Source: Siphonodentalium dalli (lineage: Eukaryota > Mollusca > Scaphopoda > Gadilida > Siphonodentaliidae). From it: DNA of 64,000 nt. How positions within the stretch are numbered: position 1 is the first letter of the stretch; every line of letters starts with the position of its first letter. Position numbers and translations under genes: made by a program. Of this stretch, positions 14,401 to 29,400 are shown piece after piece. Location of the stretch: assembly GCA_032622095.1 (NCBI GenBank), contig CP136066.1:10067784-10131783 (forward strand), given 5' to 3'. Under the pieces are notes generated by a model. The model had not been told where the DNA came from, did not search any database, and saw only the letters and a list, made by a program, of their open reading frames with translations.

Positions 14401-17400
14401 AAGGTGTGGGAACCCTGTTACTATATGACCACGGCTACATATTGCGTGCCTAAAATATTTCTTGAACCCCTGCTGTCACAGTCAAGTGGTCTGCTGATCA
14501 CTTCGTGTTTGCTGTTTGCTAGCCAATAAAAACCGACGAATTCACAACAACTTTGATCTCTCAATAATTGGATGTTTGATTGACAGCATTTCAACTTTGG
14601 GTGCGTCTTTTTCGTCCGCAATAATCTCGCAATAATAAGTTTTATGCTCCTTTTAAACTTATACCTTCTACTTATGGTGGTTCTCTTGCGGAATGTCGGA
14701 TTAAATTATAAGAAAAAACTCATGTTTCGATTAAGATTATGAGTTTGAAGATAAATTTTCTATAACTGCGCTATGCGCGTTATAGAATTTATCTTCAAAC
14801 TTTTAGGTTATAACTGCATAACCTTGATTGAAACAAGAGTTATATCTTAAATAAATTGTATGATTACCTCTGAATTTCAGAAGTCCTATCAGTCAGTTGC
14901 ACAAGCTGCCAAGGCTATGGCTGAACAAGATTCTATCTGATATTAAAACTAGTGACCCAAACTCGAAACTCTGTTCCACTCGGAGGAGTGCTGGTGTACC
15001 TTACTATATACAAGTGAGTGAAACATGTAACCATTAGATATAGCTGGAGTTTTGTTAATGTTAATCACCTGATTTTCATTAAATTAATGACCTCCATCTG
15101 TCTGTCTAGCCATCCATCGGGACACAAAATATTGTTTTTCACTAAGTTATTCCCCTTTTTTGACCGTTTTGTCTGTCAGATATTATGGGTACCTTCGTTG
15201 TATAATCAACGTCTCCCACAGTTTGGAATGTAGAGATTTGAAACTTTAGTATGGATGGAAGTTAGTCTGCTATTTTATGTGTCGAACGCTTTTGAGTTCC
15301 ACACAAAATGACAGACCAACTTGCATCCATAATGCTCCATACTCCATGGACTGCAATCATATCAACATCCATTTAACATTTTGATAACAGGATACTCGTG
15401 GATGTATGGTTACTTGATTTTATACTCGTGGATGTATGGTTACTTGATTTTATACTCATGGATGTATGGTTACTTGATTTTATACTCGTGGATGTATGGT
15501 TACTTGATTTTATACTCGTGGATGTATGGTTACTTGATTTTATACTCGTGGATGTATGGTTACTTGATTTTATACTCGTGGATGTATGGTTACTTGATTT
15601 TATACTCATGGATGTATGGTTACTTGATTTTATACTCGTGGATGTATGGTTACTTGATTTTATACTCATGGATGTATGGTTACTTGATTTTATACTCGTG
15701 GATGTATGGTTACTTGATTTTATACTCGTGGATGTATGGTTACTTGATTTTATACTCGTGGATGTATGGTTACTTGATTTTATACTCGTGGATGTATGGT
15801 TACTTGATTTTATACTCGTGGATGTATGGTTACTTGATTTTATACTCGTGGATGTATGGTTACTTGATTTTATACTCGTGGATGTATGGTTACTTGATTT
15901 TATACTCGTGGATGTATGGTTACTTGATTTTATACTCGTGGATGTATGGTTACTTGATTTTATACTCGTGGATGTATGGTTACTTGATTTTATACTCGTG
16001 GATGTATGGTTACTTGATTTTATACTCGTGGATGTATGGTTACTTGATTTTATACTCGTGGATGTATGGTTACTTGATTTTATACTCGTGGATGTATGGT
16101 TACTTGATTTTATACTCATGGATGTATGGTTACTTGATTTTATACTCGTGGATGTATGGTTACTTGATTTTATACTCGTGGATGTATGGTTACTTGATTT
16201 TATACTCGTGGATGTATGGTTACTTGATTTTATACTCGTGGATGTATGGTTACTTGATTTTATACTCGTGGATGTATGGTTACTTGATTTTCATTGACTC
16301 ATTTGTAGCTAATATATATGTTCAACATTAGACAGTTTGTTGAACTCATTATCTGAACATCTGTAAATGAATAGGGTTCCATAGTGTTTTTCTTTGCTTG
16401 TCGTCAGTTTAAATTATGTGCAGCAAATGAGGAACAGACCAATGTATACATTTAAAACTAATTTTTGACTGACTGCCTGTGTAAAAAAATCTGGTGATTT
16501 CTTAGACGTTCTTGATGACGTTTTGGCTGAACTGTGCCATGTTTCTGTGCCTTTAAATGTTTGTATGTGGATTATGAGGCAATTATAACCCTTCAGCCAC
16601 CGTTATATGGTATACATACACAGAATCACGTGTGTTCAGTTTACGACCTCCTCAATTGTTATCCTTCCGTGATTACAAGAGTGACATAAACTATCGACCA
16701 GGAACACACATGTGCAGTTTATAATTTTTTCTTACATTCTATAATGATTTTTATTATTGTTTATCCCTTGTTCATTACACGATAGATTAACATCTCCTAA
16801 GCGATTATCTCTTTTATTATACCTTATTTTATATATGATGACGTAAGCAGCGGAACGAAGAGTTCCGTAAATATATGATGACTAGCTGATGTGCCTCACT
16901 TCGTCCGGGCTATTTGGGGAACAACGTTCAAAAGTATTAGGAGAAAGAAAAATACTATTTGAGTCAGATCTGTCGATGTCCAGAAACATGCCTATATGGG
17001 CGATGTTAAGGACACTGTCACGCATGCAATTGGACCCGCCCATATTGTTCCCGGAATCAAAGTAGTCCTACATACCAAATTTGAGTCGGATCGGTCGAGG
17101 TCCAGAAACATGCCTATATGACCGTATATGAGCAAGGTCAAGGACACGGTCTCATGTGAAATTGGACCCACCCATGTTGTTGCCCAGATCAAAGTAGGAG
17201 TACATACCAAATTTGAGTCAGATCGGTAGAGCATTTTTCGAGTCTATAACACACATACACACATACATACAGACAGAAGTTCCAAAATATATGATTATTT
17301 CCTGACATTGTCATGGGTGATGATGTTTCTTCTTTTTTTTTAAGTTCTGGTTTTATTGTCGTTTTGAGGTGAATGTCATGTGTGTCATGTGACAATGTTC

Positions 17401-20400
17401 CATTCCACACACGTGTGAGGAATGGTTTGAAAATTATGACACAAGCTGCGATTGAGAAACGGTGTGTTTTTTAGTATCCGGTGTGTAATAATTATATTAT
17501 TCTCCCAAGTTGAGCTAGTGTCATTGCAATTGTCATTTTATTCTCCAGGCATGCCTGAGTTTAGTGTGCCTGTCATTTGTAGAATGAGGTCCCCAGAGGG
17601 AGAATTTAGTGATGCTGTCCCATAGAGCAGGCTAGCATCACCAAATTCACCCTTTGGGAACCTCATTCTGCTTAGGCCTCATCATCTGGGAAGTATCTAT
17701 ACTATCAAATTAACATTGTTTTTAGTTACTTTTTCCCTTCTGGGAAGTTTCTATATCACCCAATTTGCAGAAGATAAAATGCACAAACGAGGTTCCCAAT
17801 GGGTGTAGATCACAATATTCACCATTTGGGAACTTAAATCTGAGTCTATGTCTCCCATAGCCGATGAAGCCATGCAGAATGAGGTCCCCAGAGTGTGAAT
17901 GTGGTGATGCTTGCCCACTTTGTGGGATAGAGTCACTAACTTCACCCTCAGGGGACCTCATTCTGCAAATGACAGGCACACTAAACTCTGGTTTGTCTCC
18001 AGGCCATCATAACCATGGAGCCTCCAGTGACTGCCCGGAGTTGCTTCAAGCAGACAATCAAAGACCTGCTCAGTCTCAGTCTGGAACAAGCTCATCAATA
18101 TTCATTAGATGCAAAGGTATGTATGTGTATAATAATATTCAAGTGTTGCTGGGAATGCCATGAGTAGTGAGGGTGAGTCCTAAACCATGACCCTGCACAA
18201 AAGCAGTGTATATATAAATACCACGAGTAGTGAGGATGAGTCCTAAACCACGACCATAAGGGTGATAACAAATTATAAGTCAACTAAATAGAAAGGAGCA
18301 TAATACAGTGGTTTTGCAGTCAAACAACAGGCACAGATAAATAGTTTATTATATAAATAGTATTATAAATACAGAAATTCTAATCTTTGAATGTCGCTAG
18401 GCAGCATGAGAGCGCACAGTGCACTAATTTCGACAAAGAAATACTACGACCAGTCCAAAATATGTCACAATTTATAGAGTTGGGTATGCCAGAAAATAAA
18501 AGTTGACTACAGTGGTCAACAGCAAGCCTTGAAATAGGGTGTCTGTCATTTTCAGAATGAGGTCCCCAGAGAGTGAATTCAGTGATGCTACCCTGCATAG
18601 CGGGCTAGCATCACCAAATTCACCCTCTGGGGACCTCAATCTGCAAATGACAGGCACCCTATTTCAAGGCTTGATGGGTTATGTAATAGACAGAATGAAT
18701 CTATTATTATGAGTCTCAGTCTGGAACAAGCTCATCAATATTCATTAGATGCAAAAGTGTGTATGGATAAACTAATGAATATTTATCAGAAACTGATTTA
18801 TCAGATGAATGTGATAATGAAGGTGTTAGTTCATGAATTGTGATTATGTCAGATTTAGTAACACCAGATGGACATCACAATGTCACGTAAATAGGATTTT
18901 ATATTTTATTCACTCTTTATGAACAAGCCTGGATATATGATTGGGGACTGAGGTTCCGAGAGGGTGAATTTATTGACACGATCCCACACAGTGGGGTAGC
19001 ATCACCAAATTCACCCTTTGTGGACCTCATTCTGCTTCAGGGAAGTATCTAGTCTCAAATTAACATTGTTTTGAGTTACTTTTTCCCTTCTGGGAAGTTT
19101 CTATATCCCCTAATTTGCAGAAGATAAATTGCATAATCAAGGTGACTAATGGGTGAACATCACCAACTTCAACTGGGGAACTTCAATCTGATTCTAGGTC
19201 TCCCATAGCAGTCGGGACCTAAGCAGAATGAGGTTCCCATAGGGTGAATTTTGTGATGATAGCCTGCTGTGCGGGATAGCGTCTCTAAATTAAACCTCTC
19301 GGGAACCTCATTCTGCAAATGCCCATCCCATTATATCCAGGCTTGAAAGCACTATAACATGTAAGTACAGTAATGCCCTTAATAATGGACTCCTTAACCA
19401 CAGCAGAATTATGTGTAACTTTTCAGGATTTAGTCGGAAATATGGCTTGTTGCCATTCATCGGAAAGCTCTCACTGAGAGCTATCCGATGAATGGCAACA
19501 AGCCATATTTCTGACTAAATCCTGAAAAGTTACCCATAATTCTGCTGTGGTTAAGGAGTCGATTATTTAGGGCATTACTGTACACTCGGTTGATCATTGG
19601 ATTGTTTTATTTGTATCTCAACATGAGCAACTCACTTTAGTGTTCAATTCAGTGGTAAAGTCTGTTGATAGCTTTATCATTTCATTGACTTGTCAAACAC
19701 GAAAATTTTCCGAAAAGCTGTTCCAAGTATACCAATGGAATGTAACCTGAGATTTGATACACTATGAAAAAAATCTTGACATGCCATGCCGATAATAGGT
19801 ACTATTCAAACTGATTTTATTTAATTACTTGTCGTATTGTATTGGCATGAAAATAAACGCTGTTTCATTGGAAATTCAGTGACTCGCGCATGAAAAGAAT
19901 TTTGTCCTTTTTCTGGCAAGGCTGTTTTCATGCTCGAAGCTCTTCATATCTAACTCAATAGGGTATTTTTAAGGCTGTTTTCGTAGTCGAAGGTCTTCAT
20001 ATCTAACTCAATAGGGTATTTTTAAGGCTGTGTTCGTAGTCGAAGGTCTTCATATCTAACTCAATAGGTTATTTTTAAGGCTGTTTTCGTAGTCGAAGGT
20101 CTTCATATCTAACTCAAGAGGGTATTTTTAAGGCTGTTTTCGTAGTCGAAGGTCTTCATATCTAACTCAAGAGGGTATTTTTAAGGCTGTTTTCGTAGTC
20201 GAAGGTCTTCATATTTAACTCAAGAGGGTATTTTTTTATGAGAAGTATATATCTTTTATCAATAGGTTCATGCACTAAACATTCTGCGGGCGTTATATAA
20301 AGAATCTAGATTGGGAGAGGACGTCTCACCTTATATATCTGATGGTGTCAGAGTCGCTGTTCTTGGATTTAGATCAGAATATTGGGCGGTAAGTACTATA

Positions 20401-23400
20401 TGCTTCATTGCTTTTCTGAAATCATTCAGTAATTCTCTTCTTATCCCGATGTTGCTATTATGTTATTAATTGGTTGTTTCCATATTGGCCGAGTTATGAT
20501 GCCGAGGTCTGTCGTATTGGCCTGAGGCCTTAGACCGAAGGCTAATATGACAGGCCGAGGCCTCATAACTCGGTCAATGTGGAAACAACAGATTAATATG
20601 TATTTTATTAATTAGCAACAATGGCAATAATTGTTGCACAGGATGAATATATTAACATAGATATACCATTGTGTGTTTTATTAAATTATCAATTATTCCA
20701 GCAATTCTTATTCTTGTGAACTTTCACAGTACTGTCAGTTTCCATTGGGAATGATATTGATACGGATACATGTAGTTCATCCACGTACATGTATATTTAC
20801 TCCCAAAAACAGTGACTGTCCGTAATTCATGGGAAATCAACTGCATGCAATCTATCTTCTGTCGACCCAATATTGTTTGCCGATAGAGCTAATTCCATTT
20901 CTTTTATAATTTAGTTTCTCTGTATCCCCAAATTGGCAGACGACACTTTGCATAATCGAGGCTCAATCTGAGTCTATGTCTCCCATAGCAGATGAGGCCA
21001 TGCAGAATGAAGACCCGAGAGGGTGAATGTGGTGATGCTAGCCCGCTATGCAGGATAGCATCACTAAATTCACCCTCTGGGGACCTCATTCTGAAAATGA
21101 CAGGCACACTAGACTCAGGCTTGGATAGACATGAGTTCTTGAGTTCACTGACTTAGAGTGATGTGATTATTTTAGGTTATGACATTAAAATAGTCCTTAA
21201 AGATTCTTTACCCAAAAATTGCTTTAAAAAGTGCTTAACCCTTTGGAGAGTATTTATAACGTCATATACGCGATGTCATGCATGAATTTAACATCAATGT
21301 CATAGCAATAAAGATTAATTGAAGTTATGTCTACATAAAAATGACATTTCCTGAAACGACATATATGTCGTTCCTCTTGCGAACCGTACGATGACATATA
21401 TGTCGTTCTACTCGCCAAAGGGTTAAATGTGATTCCCAGGCAAGAGTATGAATTGTCTGAGAATATTTATGTGATAATTAATGTGATAAATAATGTCGGA
21501 AGTTGATGTGTTCATTGAACTTTAAGACTTTTCCCGGAAATAATGGACAGGCCAAATTAAATTTTCTTAATTTGATACTTCTAGGATGCTACCTTTTCTT
21601 AATTTGAGACTTCTAGGCTGCTAACTTTTCTTAATTTGAGACTTCTAGGCTGCTAACTTTTCCTGTTTTTAATAGATATGTTATAAGGATCTTGCTCACA
21701 TGTGATTCTCAGGCGAGTCTTGTTTCCAAAGGCCAAAAAAAAGGTTCTGATTCTCAGACATCGGCGCATTGAAAAAATTGGACCATTTTATTTGGATTTT
21801 GGATTTCACCGTAGTTGTCTACCGGTAACACGAAAATAGGAAACTGTCACTTGGAAATTAGTTATGTTTCAAATATCGAATAGGAGCTAAATACAATGGT
21901 GTATTTGTGGGTATTCAACAAAAGACCATAGGCAATGACAACTATCAGGTATATTGTCACCACAGGCTGTCCAAACCCCCAATTTGTTGGCCATTGTGTT
22001 GAAATATTTCGATAAAAGATCAATCGAAAAGGTATAAAAACCAAATTTAGGAACACAAACCGGAGCACAATACAGTTTGACAAGTGGTGTATATTGGCCG
22101 TGTTATGATGGTTAGTTGAAGTTTTATTTATCATTCATTGCGGTACATATACAGTCTCTAATTAGTCTGTGAAATAATTGAAGATTTAATGATAGTTTGG
22201 AAGATTACTTTATGTTTTCGTTACAACTGAAGATCACTTTATCTTTTCGTTTCGACTTTATTTACGTTCCGTATTTTTATATGGATATATGAACTGGATA
22301 CATAGTTCTGTGTGTTGTTAAAAATGCTTATGTCAATAAAATTAAAATAAATTATACTCATCCCAATAAAGCTTATAAAAGGTGAACAAATAGGCTGGTC
22401 AATTAAATTGCTGACAATTATATTATATAATTTGATGTAATTTTCTGGACCTGGGAAGGTATAATAACCCATGCTTACTATGGGCAGTAAAAAAATAAAA
22501 AATAAAACTCTCACTCCCTCATTGATTTAAAATAAAAATTGCCTGAGAATCAAATATCTTCTTTCTTTCTTTTGTTTTGGCCTACCATAACTTGTTTTTC
22601 ATCATTTTTGATAGATAAGGAACTCTGCGACACTGCTGTTAAGTGCCCTGATGACAAGGATATTTGGTGTGAAGCGAGCGAAAGATGAAAGTACTGTTAC
22701 CAAAAAAAATTGGTAAGTAAACCATGTTGTTTGATGGATCTAGGTAACACATCTGTCATTTGCAGAATGAGGTCTCCAGAGGGTGACGCTATCCCGCATA
22801 GTGGGCTAGCATCACTAAATTCACCCTCTGGGGACCTCATTCTGCTTAGGCCGTCAACTGATATGGCAGACCTAGAATCAGATTGAAGTTCCCCAGTTGA
22901 AGTTGGTGATGTTCACCCATTGGGCACCTCAATTATGAATTTTATCTTCTGCAAATTAGGGGATATAGAAACTTCCTAGAAGGGAAATGTAACTAAAAAC
23001 AATGTTAATTTGATACTATAGATACTTCCCAGAAGATGAGGCCTAAGCAGAATGAGGTCTCCAGAGGGTGAATTTGGTGATGCTAGCCCACTGTGCGGGA
23101 TAGCATCACTAAATTCACCCTCTGGGGACCTCATTCTGCAAATGACAGTGGTGTTTGCACAGGGAAGGCAACTCATAACAGTGGTGTGTGCCCAGGGAAG
23201 GCAACTCATAACAGTGGTGTGTGCCCAGGGAAGGCAACTCATAACAGTGGTGTGTGCCCAGGGAAGGCAACTCATAACAGTGGTGTGTGCCCAGGGAAGG
23301 CAACTCATAACAGTGGTGTGTGCCCAGGGAAGGCACTTCATGCTTTTTGAAAATTTCTAAAACTGTTACCCAAAAAAACTTGTAAGCTGAGAATTCTTAT

Positions 23401-26400
23401 TGATGGATGTATGTAATACATAGCAACAGTTGATGGTGTGGAGTGGGGACCAACCATTGCAAACTTCCAATCATACTAGAAATTTGTTGAAATAATTTAC
23501 CAAATTGGATACTTTTATTCTGGGTTTTGAATTGTCGTTCCAAAAGTAGGAATTTAGTAGCTAGAAATGATATTTCTAACCCTTTCATGGCAGGAGCTGT
23601 GCTTGTGAAGCATTAAAGACCATATGTATATATCATTGGCACGGTTTTCGCAACATTTCAGGAAGCTCCAGTCATTGAAGGGTTAAAGTTCGGGTCTGTA
23701 TTTATTTTCAGTCATACTGGACGAGCGTTCTTCCATAGATTTCCCAGTCTGTATCAGTTCCTACTTGATGACTTAGAGGATGCCTCTAGGACAGTGAGGT
23801 TAGTAGTTATTTTTTTAAACATGACATATTTGTACGTCCATCCATCTGTCTGTCCAGTCGCGTTTTTCATCAAAGCACTCGACCGTCAATCTATAACTCT
23901 GTGACAACACACGACAAGGATCAAATTGAGCAGATGTGGTTCGTAGCAATTTAAGTGTCACACTCACACAGTCACAAGACCGAGCATCGGGTAACATAAT
24001 CATGTCAATCATTTATGCTGATAAACAAAGACCACACCCTCTCCTCATTGTGATTGGTTGAATCCAATTGTATAGATACTGAAGTGCTGCCCAGAAATAA
24101 CCGTTTCAGCCAGTTTACGGAATTCAAAAAAGCTTGTTCGTTCTCTATTTATGTATTCATCCATAATCATAACTTGTTGTTTAGGTATAATCAAATGTCT
24201 ATTAGTAAAATTACATGGGGAATAAAACAAACTTTGACGACAGGCTGAAATAGAACACCAGAAAGTTACAGTTTTACAAATTAATTATCCTGATTTTGAC
24301 ATATTTAGCGGGAACAGAATTAATGATTATGCAAAAAGACGTCTTCAACGAAATATCGCCCAGTGACCCCACCCGAGTAATGATCAAATTAATTATGTCC
24401 AATGTAAACATAAAATCATAGTATCATTCAGATTTAGCACAGTTGTGTGTAAACCAATTAATATACTGTATATAATCAATAAACAATTCCTAGTACGCAA
24501 CATTTGCGGCAAAATTTGCTCATTTTGCGGGACCAACGTAAAGGTTCGATATATAGACAGAACACAATGCGCATCTTAATCGAGACTCTTTTATCGAATG
24601 AGTTGCGGATGGCGCAAGGATATATTTTGCGCCGTCCGCAACGAGTTCGATAAAAGATTTGAGATTGTGATGCAAGTTGTGTTCTGTATTTATTCTACAC
24701 CGTTCAGTCAGATAAGTTAAATCCATGAATGTCACCTTCACTGTTACTATGGCTACCTTTATTGTGATTTTAAGTCTGACAAATAACCAGTAATTATGGG
24801 GGGATCACCGGAAGCAGATGATCGATGTAATGTACGTCATCTTTATTGGCGACAACGTCAACAAGACTAGTTCCAGCTTGTATTCCACTAGAGGTATACA
24901 CTAATATGTATTCAATGGCTGGGATTCCGTTGAATACATGTGACTCACGTCAATGGGTGTGGAATAAAAACGAATCCCGTCTATGGTTTCGAACCGGACC
25001 GAATCATCTTGTCGGTTTTGAATCGAATCGAACGGTTCGCAGTGGACTATTACTAAATACTCATTACCGAGTTGGCATAGATCGCATAGGAAATGTTCAC
25101 ATAATAAGTTCAACAAATGGCCATAATTTCCGACCATTGAATAGGAATCTCACTGCACTGGTATTATCTGCCGTCTGCTTATATTTCCTGAACAGGGAAA
25201 TAGTAGACCAATCCAAAGTACACTTTTGTAATTGGAATTTTTATATTTAAAAAGAGCCTTATAATCATAAAAATTAATAGTCCAGAATGTGTGTCACTGT
25301 TTTATCATGTTTCTGGGGTTTTAAATGAATATATATTTATATACTCATGCACATGCTTTAGACTGAAAACACTTATTAATGTAATAAAACATCATTAACG
25401 GTTTAAAAATGGGTGAATTGTACAGTTCCTACCTTAGTATGATAATAATTTTTCTTGCAGTAAACCTGGAGAGATCCATCTCCACCCGAGTCTGTACCCG
25501 GTGCTGATGATTCTAGGCAGATTATTCCCATCCAGCATGGAAGGGACAGACACCAGTCTAAGTCTGTCTCCATTCATTTCCCTCATTATAAGGTAAGCTG
25601 GTTCCTACACCCGAGTCTTTACCCAGTGCTGATGATTCTAGGAAGATTATTCCCATCCAGCATGGAAGGGACAGACACCAGTCTAAGTCTGTCTCCATTC
25701 ATTTCCCTCATTATCAGGTAAGCTGGTTCTCCATCTGGCATGGAAGGGATAGACACGAGTAGTTACTTGATTCCTATTCATTCATTTGTAGGACTATTTA
25801 AATAAAAAGTTCAACAAACAGCTTTAGCCTATAGTCTTTTATATTTCTATTTTTAGCTCTCCTACAATTTACTTATCTCTTGTGATAACAAAGTGCCTAA
25901 TTATACTGGTCCATAGGTTTTCAACTCGAGGCCTTCTAAGTGGGGTCATTTTGTTTTCATACAAAATAACATTAAAGGTACTCAATCCGATTTGATGGTC
26001 TCCATATCATCAGATTCCAACAACAACAATATTTTTTTAAATGCCACTGCAGTTATCAGAAGCGAGTAATTGCCCAAAAATAATGCTAACCACAGTCAAC
26101 TATAGTATAAAATTGGCCAAAACCTGTTATTTATCAACATTTTGTTCAATGAAATTTGCCAGTTTGTCAAATATCTGACACAAAAAAGCCACTTGATTTT
26201 AGAGTTATCCAACTTCATCCGCAATTTGGTCAGAGAAAGTCTTCTCGTTGACTGTTTACTGGGCCACTTAAAATTATAGGTGGTGAAATTAATAAATTTC
26301 AAACATCAATATCTGATCACTATGAGCTTTGATGGGTGGGTTCCTTGACTCGAATCAAATATTTTTTACCCCCGAAGCCAATGAAATAGTAATTTGCGAG

Positions 26401-29400
26401 CATTAATTTGGATTATGCATCTTATAGTCTGTAAAACAACTTATCATCAAGCACAGGAAAGATAAATTGACTTTTTTTTATTATTAACCCTTCCATAACT
26501 GGAGCTTCCTGAATTTTTGCGAAAACCCTGTGCCAATGCATTCTCTTGTATACAATGTATGCGAGTCTCCCAAAGGGCGCCTCGTATATATTAGAGAATG
26601 CATTGGCCTAACAATATTTACTTCAGTCTTGTAAGCCAGTGCATTCTCGTATATATGCCAGGCTCCCTATATAAGAGAATGCACTGGCACAGGGTCTTTA
26701 ATGCTGCACCAACCCAGCTCCCATCATGAAAGGGTTAATAAGTCTCCAACAATTAGATTTTGTATGTCAAAACCGTCATTATGTAAACATTACTGTTACA
26801 GTGAATTACCATAATTACGCAATTAGTCCAATAATATACCAATGTTGAATCAAAATTTGACGGCAAACATTTGTAAAGGTAAAAGCATGCATTGACAAAT
26901 ATTCTGAAAATTATATTTAAAATAAATTATTTGAACTTATTACACGATTATCGATGTTTGTTGACAAATCACTGTAAGATATTTGTTTACATAACAATGG
27001 TTTCAACACGCGGAAGTTTTGTTATTAGAGAACTGTCAATAATGAATATAAGAACAGAGTATATCTATTTCTCCATGTTTTTCTTTAGTGGTGATGTTTT
27101 TACAGACATACAGTAATGCCCTAATTAATCGACTGCTTAACCACAGCAGAATTATTGGTAACTTTTCAGGATTTAGTCTGAAATATGACTTGTTGCCATT
27201 CATCTGAAAGCTCTCGGGGAGAGCTTTCTGATGAATGGCATATTTCAGTCTAAATCATTACTCATTTGTCCAACTATGATTGCTGAATGGAATGTATCGT
27301 GTAAAAGTACAACTGATGCAAAAAAACTCACAGACCCCACCTCAGAACCAACCAAGGATGAAATACTTGCTAATATGTATAATAATTTACGCATTGAAGA
27401 GACATCAATAAGACCTCCTTCTAACTACAATGCCAGGCGGAGAACATCAAATATTTTGCAATGTAGACTCTGTAACAACTGATAAATTCAAAAATTACAT
27501 CTCCTTAAGCCCGTGTTGCTCCTCTGGTAACCAATGTGAAGACGCAAGACATTTTTTCTTCGAATGCCCTTTCTATACAGATGCAAGAAACCGTATGTGG
27601 ACACGGCTAAATGAGCATAAAGTGGTCATCACCAGTATTAAAGATATTCTCTTCGGCATACCGCAAAATAGCGATACCTTGAATAGGCGATTATTCAAGA
27701 CAGTACAATCATTCATCATATCCACAGACCGATTTTAGTAATCATTATTCCCATCGATGTGGGCTCTGCCCACTGCCATAGCCACAACTACAACCTGCAT
27801 TTTTTGATTGGGAGACAGTTCCCCTATGTATACATGTATCTGGCCGATCGTATGGGAGACCCTCCCCCAATACAAAACAAAACTCTCATCAAATTTCATT
27901 CATGCAACACCATCAATTTATATTCATCAGCAGCTGAACGCCAGGGGAGAGGAGCCTCACTAAGTTTGGTAACTTGTGCTCCGATCCCCTGTGTACCCAC
28001 AACATTATCCATATATTCTGTGTTATGTAAAATATTCCATGTATATGTGGATCACAATAAATATGTTCAAACAAACAAACTCATTTACCCACTGTGTGCC
28101 TTCATTCCATGTTGATTTAAAGATTATTTTATTTTTTTCAAAGACGTTGTTTCCTGCTTGAGCTTCAATTTTTTGGTGTCTTCCAGATGTGCCGACAGCC
28201 CTGTACTCAAGACGAGAAAGATGGCGGCTCGGGCGCTGAGACCCCTCGTTATCGGAGAACAGCTGTCTGTCACTTTAATCAATCTGATTTGCTCGTTACC
28301 TAATGAACATGAAGCACACCTCGCCAGTCGGACACATGGTATACTCTTACAGGTATAAACCACTTACATTTATTGAATATTTAAGAGAATGCATTGGCAC
28401 AGGGTTTTCACAAAATATCAGGTGGCTCCAGTCATGGAAGGGTTAACACTCGAGTCATTTCTTATCATTTAAAGTGATGTGAAACACTCCTGATATAATA
28501 GATAAAATAGAAATGGAGAATAATCTTGTTAAAGTAGTTATATTATATCTAAATTGACAACACACACCGTCATTCGTATATATTAATTAAATGCAGTGAC
28601 TTCAGATGGCGAAATCATTTTAATTAGTTTATCGCCGATAGAAGCGTCCCGATTCGAGTGGTAAATATTTACAATTTAGCATACTTCCAACAATGTTTTC
28701 TATGGAGTGGTACGGTCGATCTGCTTGAGATTTTCTGTGACGCTAGTAGGATGCTATATTCCTCCAGTTGGCATAGCACCTGAATACTAACTTATTGGTT
28801 TCACGCACTCGAACAAATACATAATATGTCTTTAACCTCAAGATTTGCCAATGGACATTTACCTTCCCAAATAGAAAATCAATATCTCCATCAAAGATAT
28901 CTTGGACACTGAATTAACTAATGGTTATATATTTCTTGCTTTCAAGATCCTTGAATTTTTTTTTTACATCGGTACAAAGTACCTACAGTACGCGCACGGT
29001 CAAACCAGATTAAGTTCAACTTCCGCCAGACCATGTGACAGTCCTTTTGTTATAAAAGACTATGGCTTCCAATATTTTTTCCAACAAACTATAATGAATG
29101 TAGAGTTTGAAAAGTTATGTCATTAAATATATGCCATTAAATATGCCAAAGAGTCTTTATTTATCTAGGACTATTTCTTTATGCGAAACTTCATCACATG
29201 CCTTACAGAAGCCGATGGTAGTTTCACATCCCATTTGTTGATTTAAGTATGTTTTATCGAAATTTTGGATCATGTAATAAATAGAATCTACAACTCGTCA
29301 CCAGTTTCTAGTGGAATTTACAAAACTCGTCCAGTAAATTAGGTCTGGACCAGCTGTCTGGACTTAATTTACTGGACTTGTTTTGTAAATTACGCTATAA

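Noticed and set aside
15373-16331. Long open frames (248-316 aa) on both strands over the 30-bp satellite
   Set aside because: A repeat period divisible by three with no stop in a unit yields such frames automatically; no start context, splice site or homology supports them.
24846-25250. 134-aa open frame in the intron before exon 12
   Set aside because: No recognisable similarity, an antisense open frame over the same stretch, and location inside an intron; no coding evidence.
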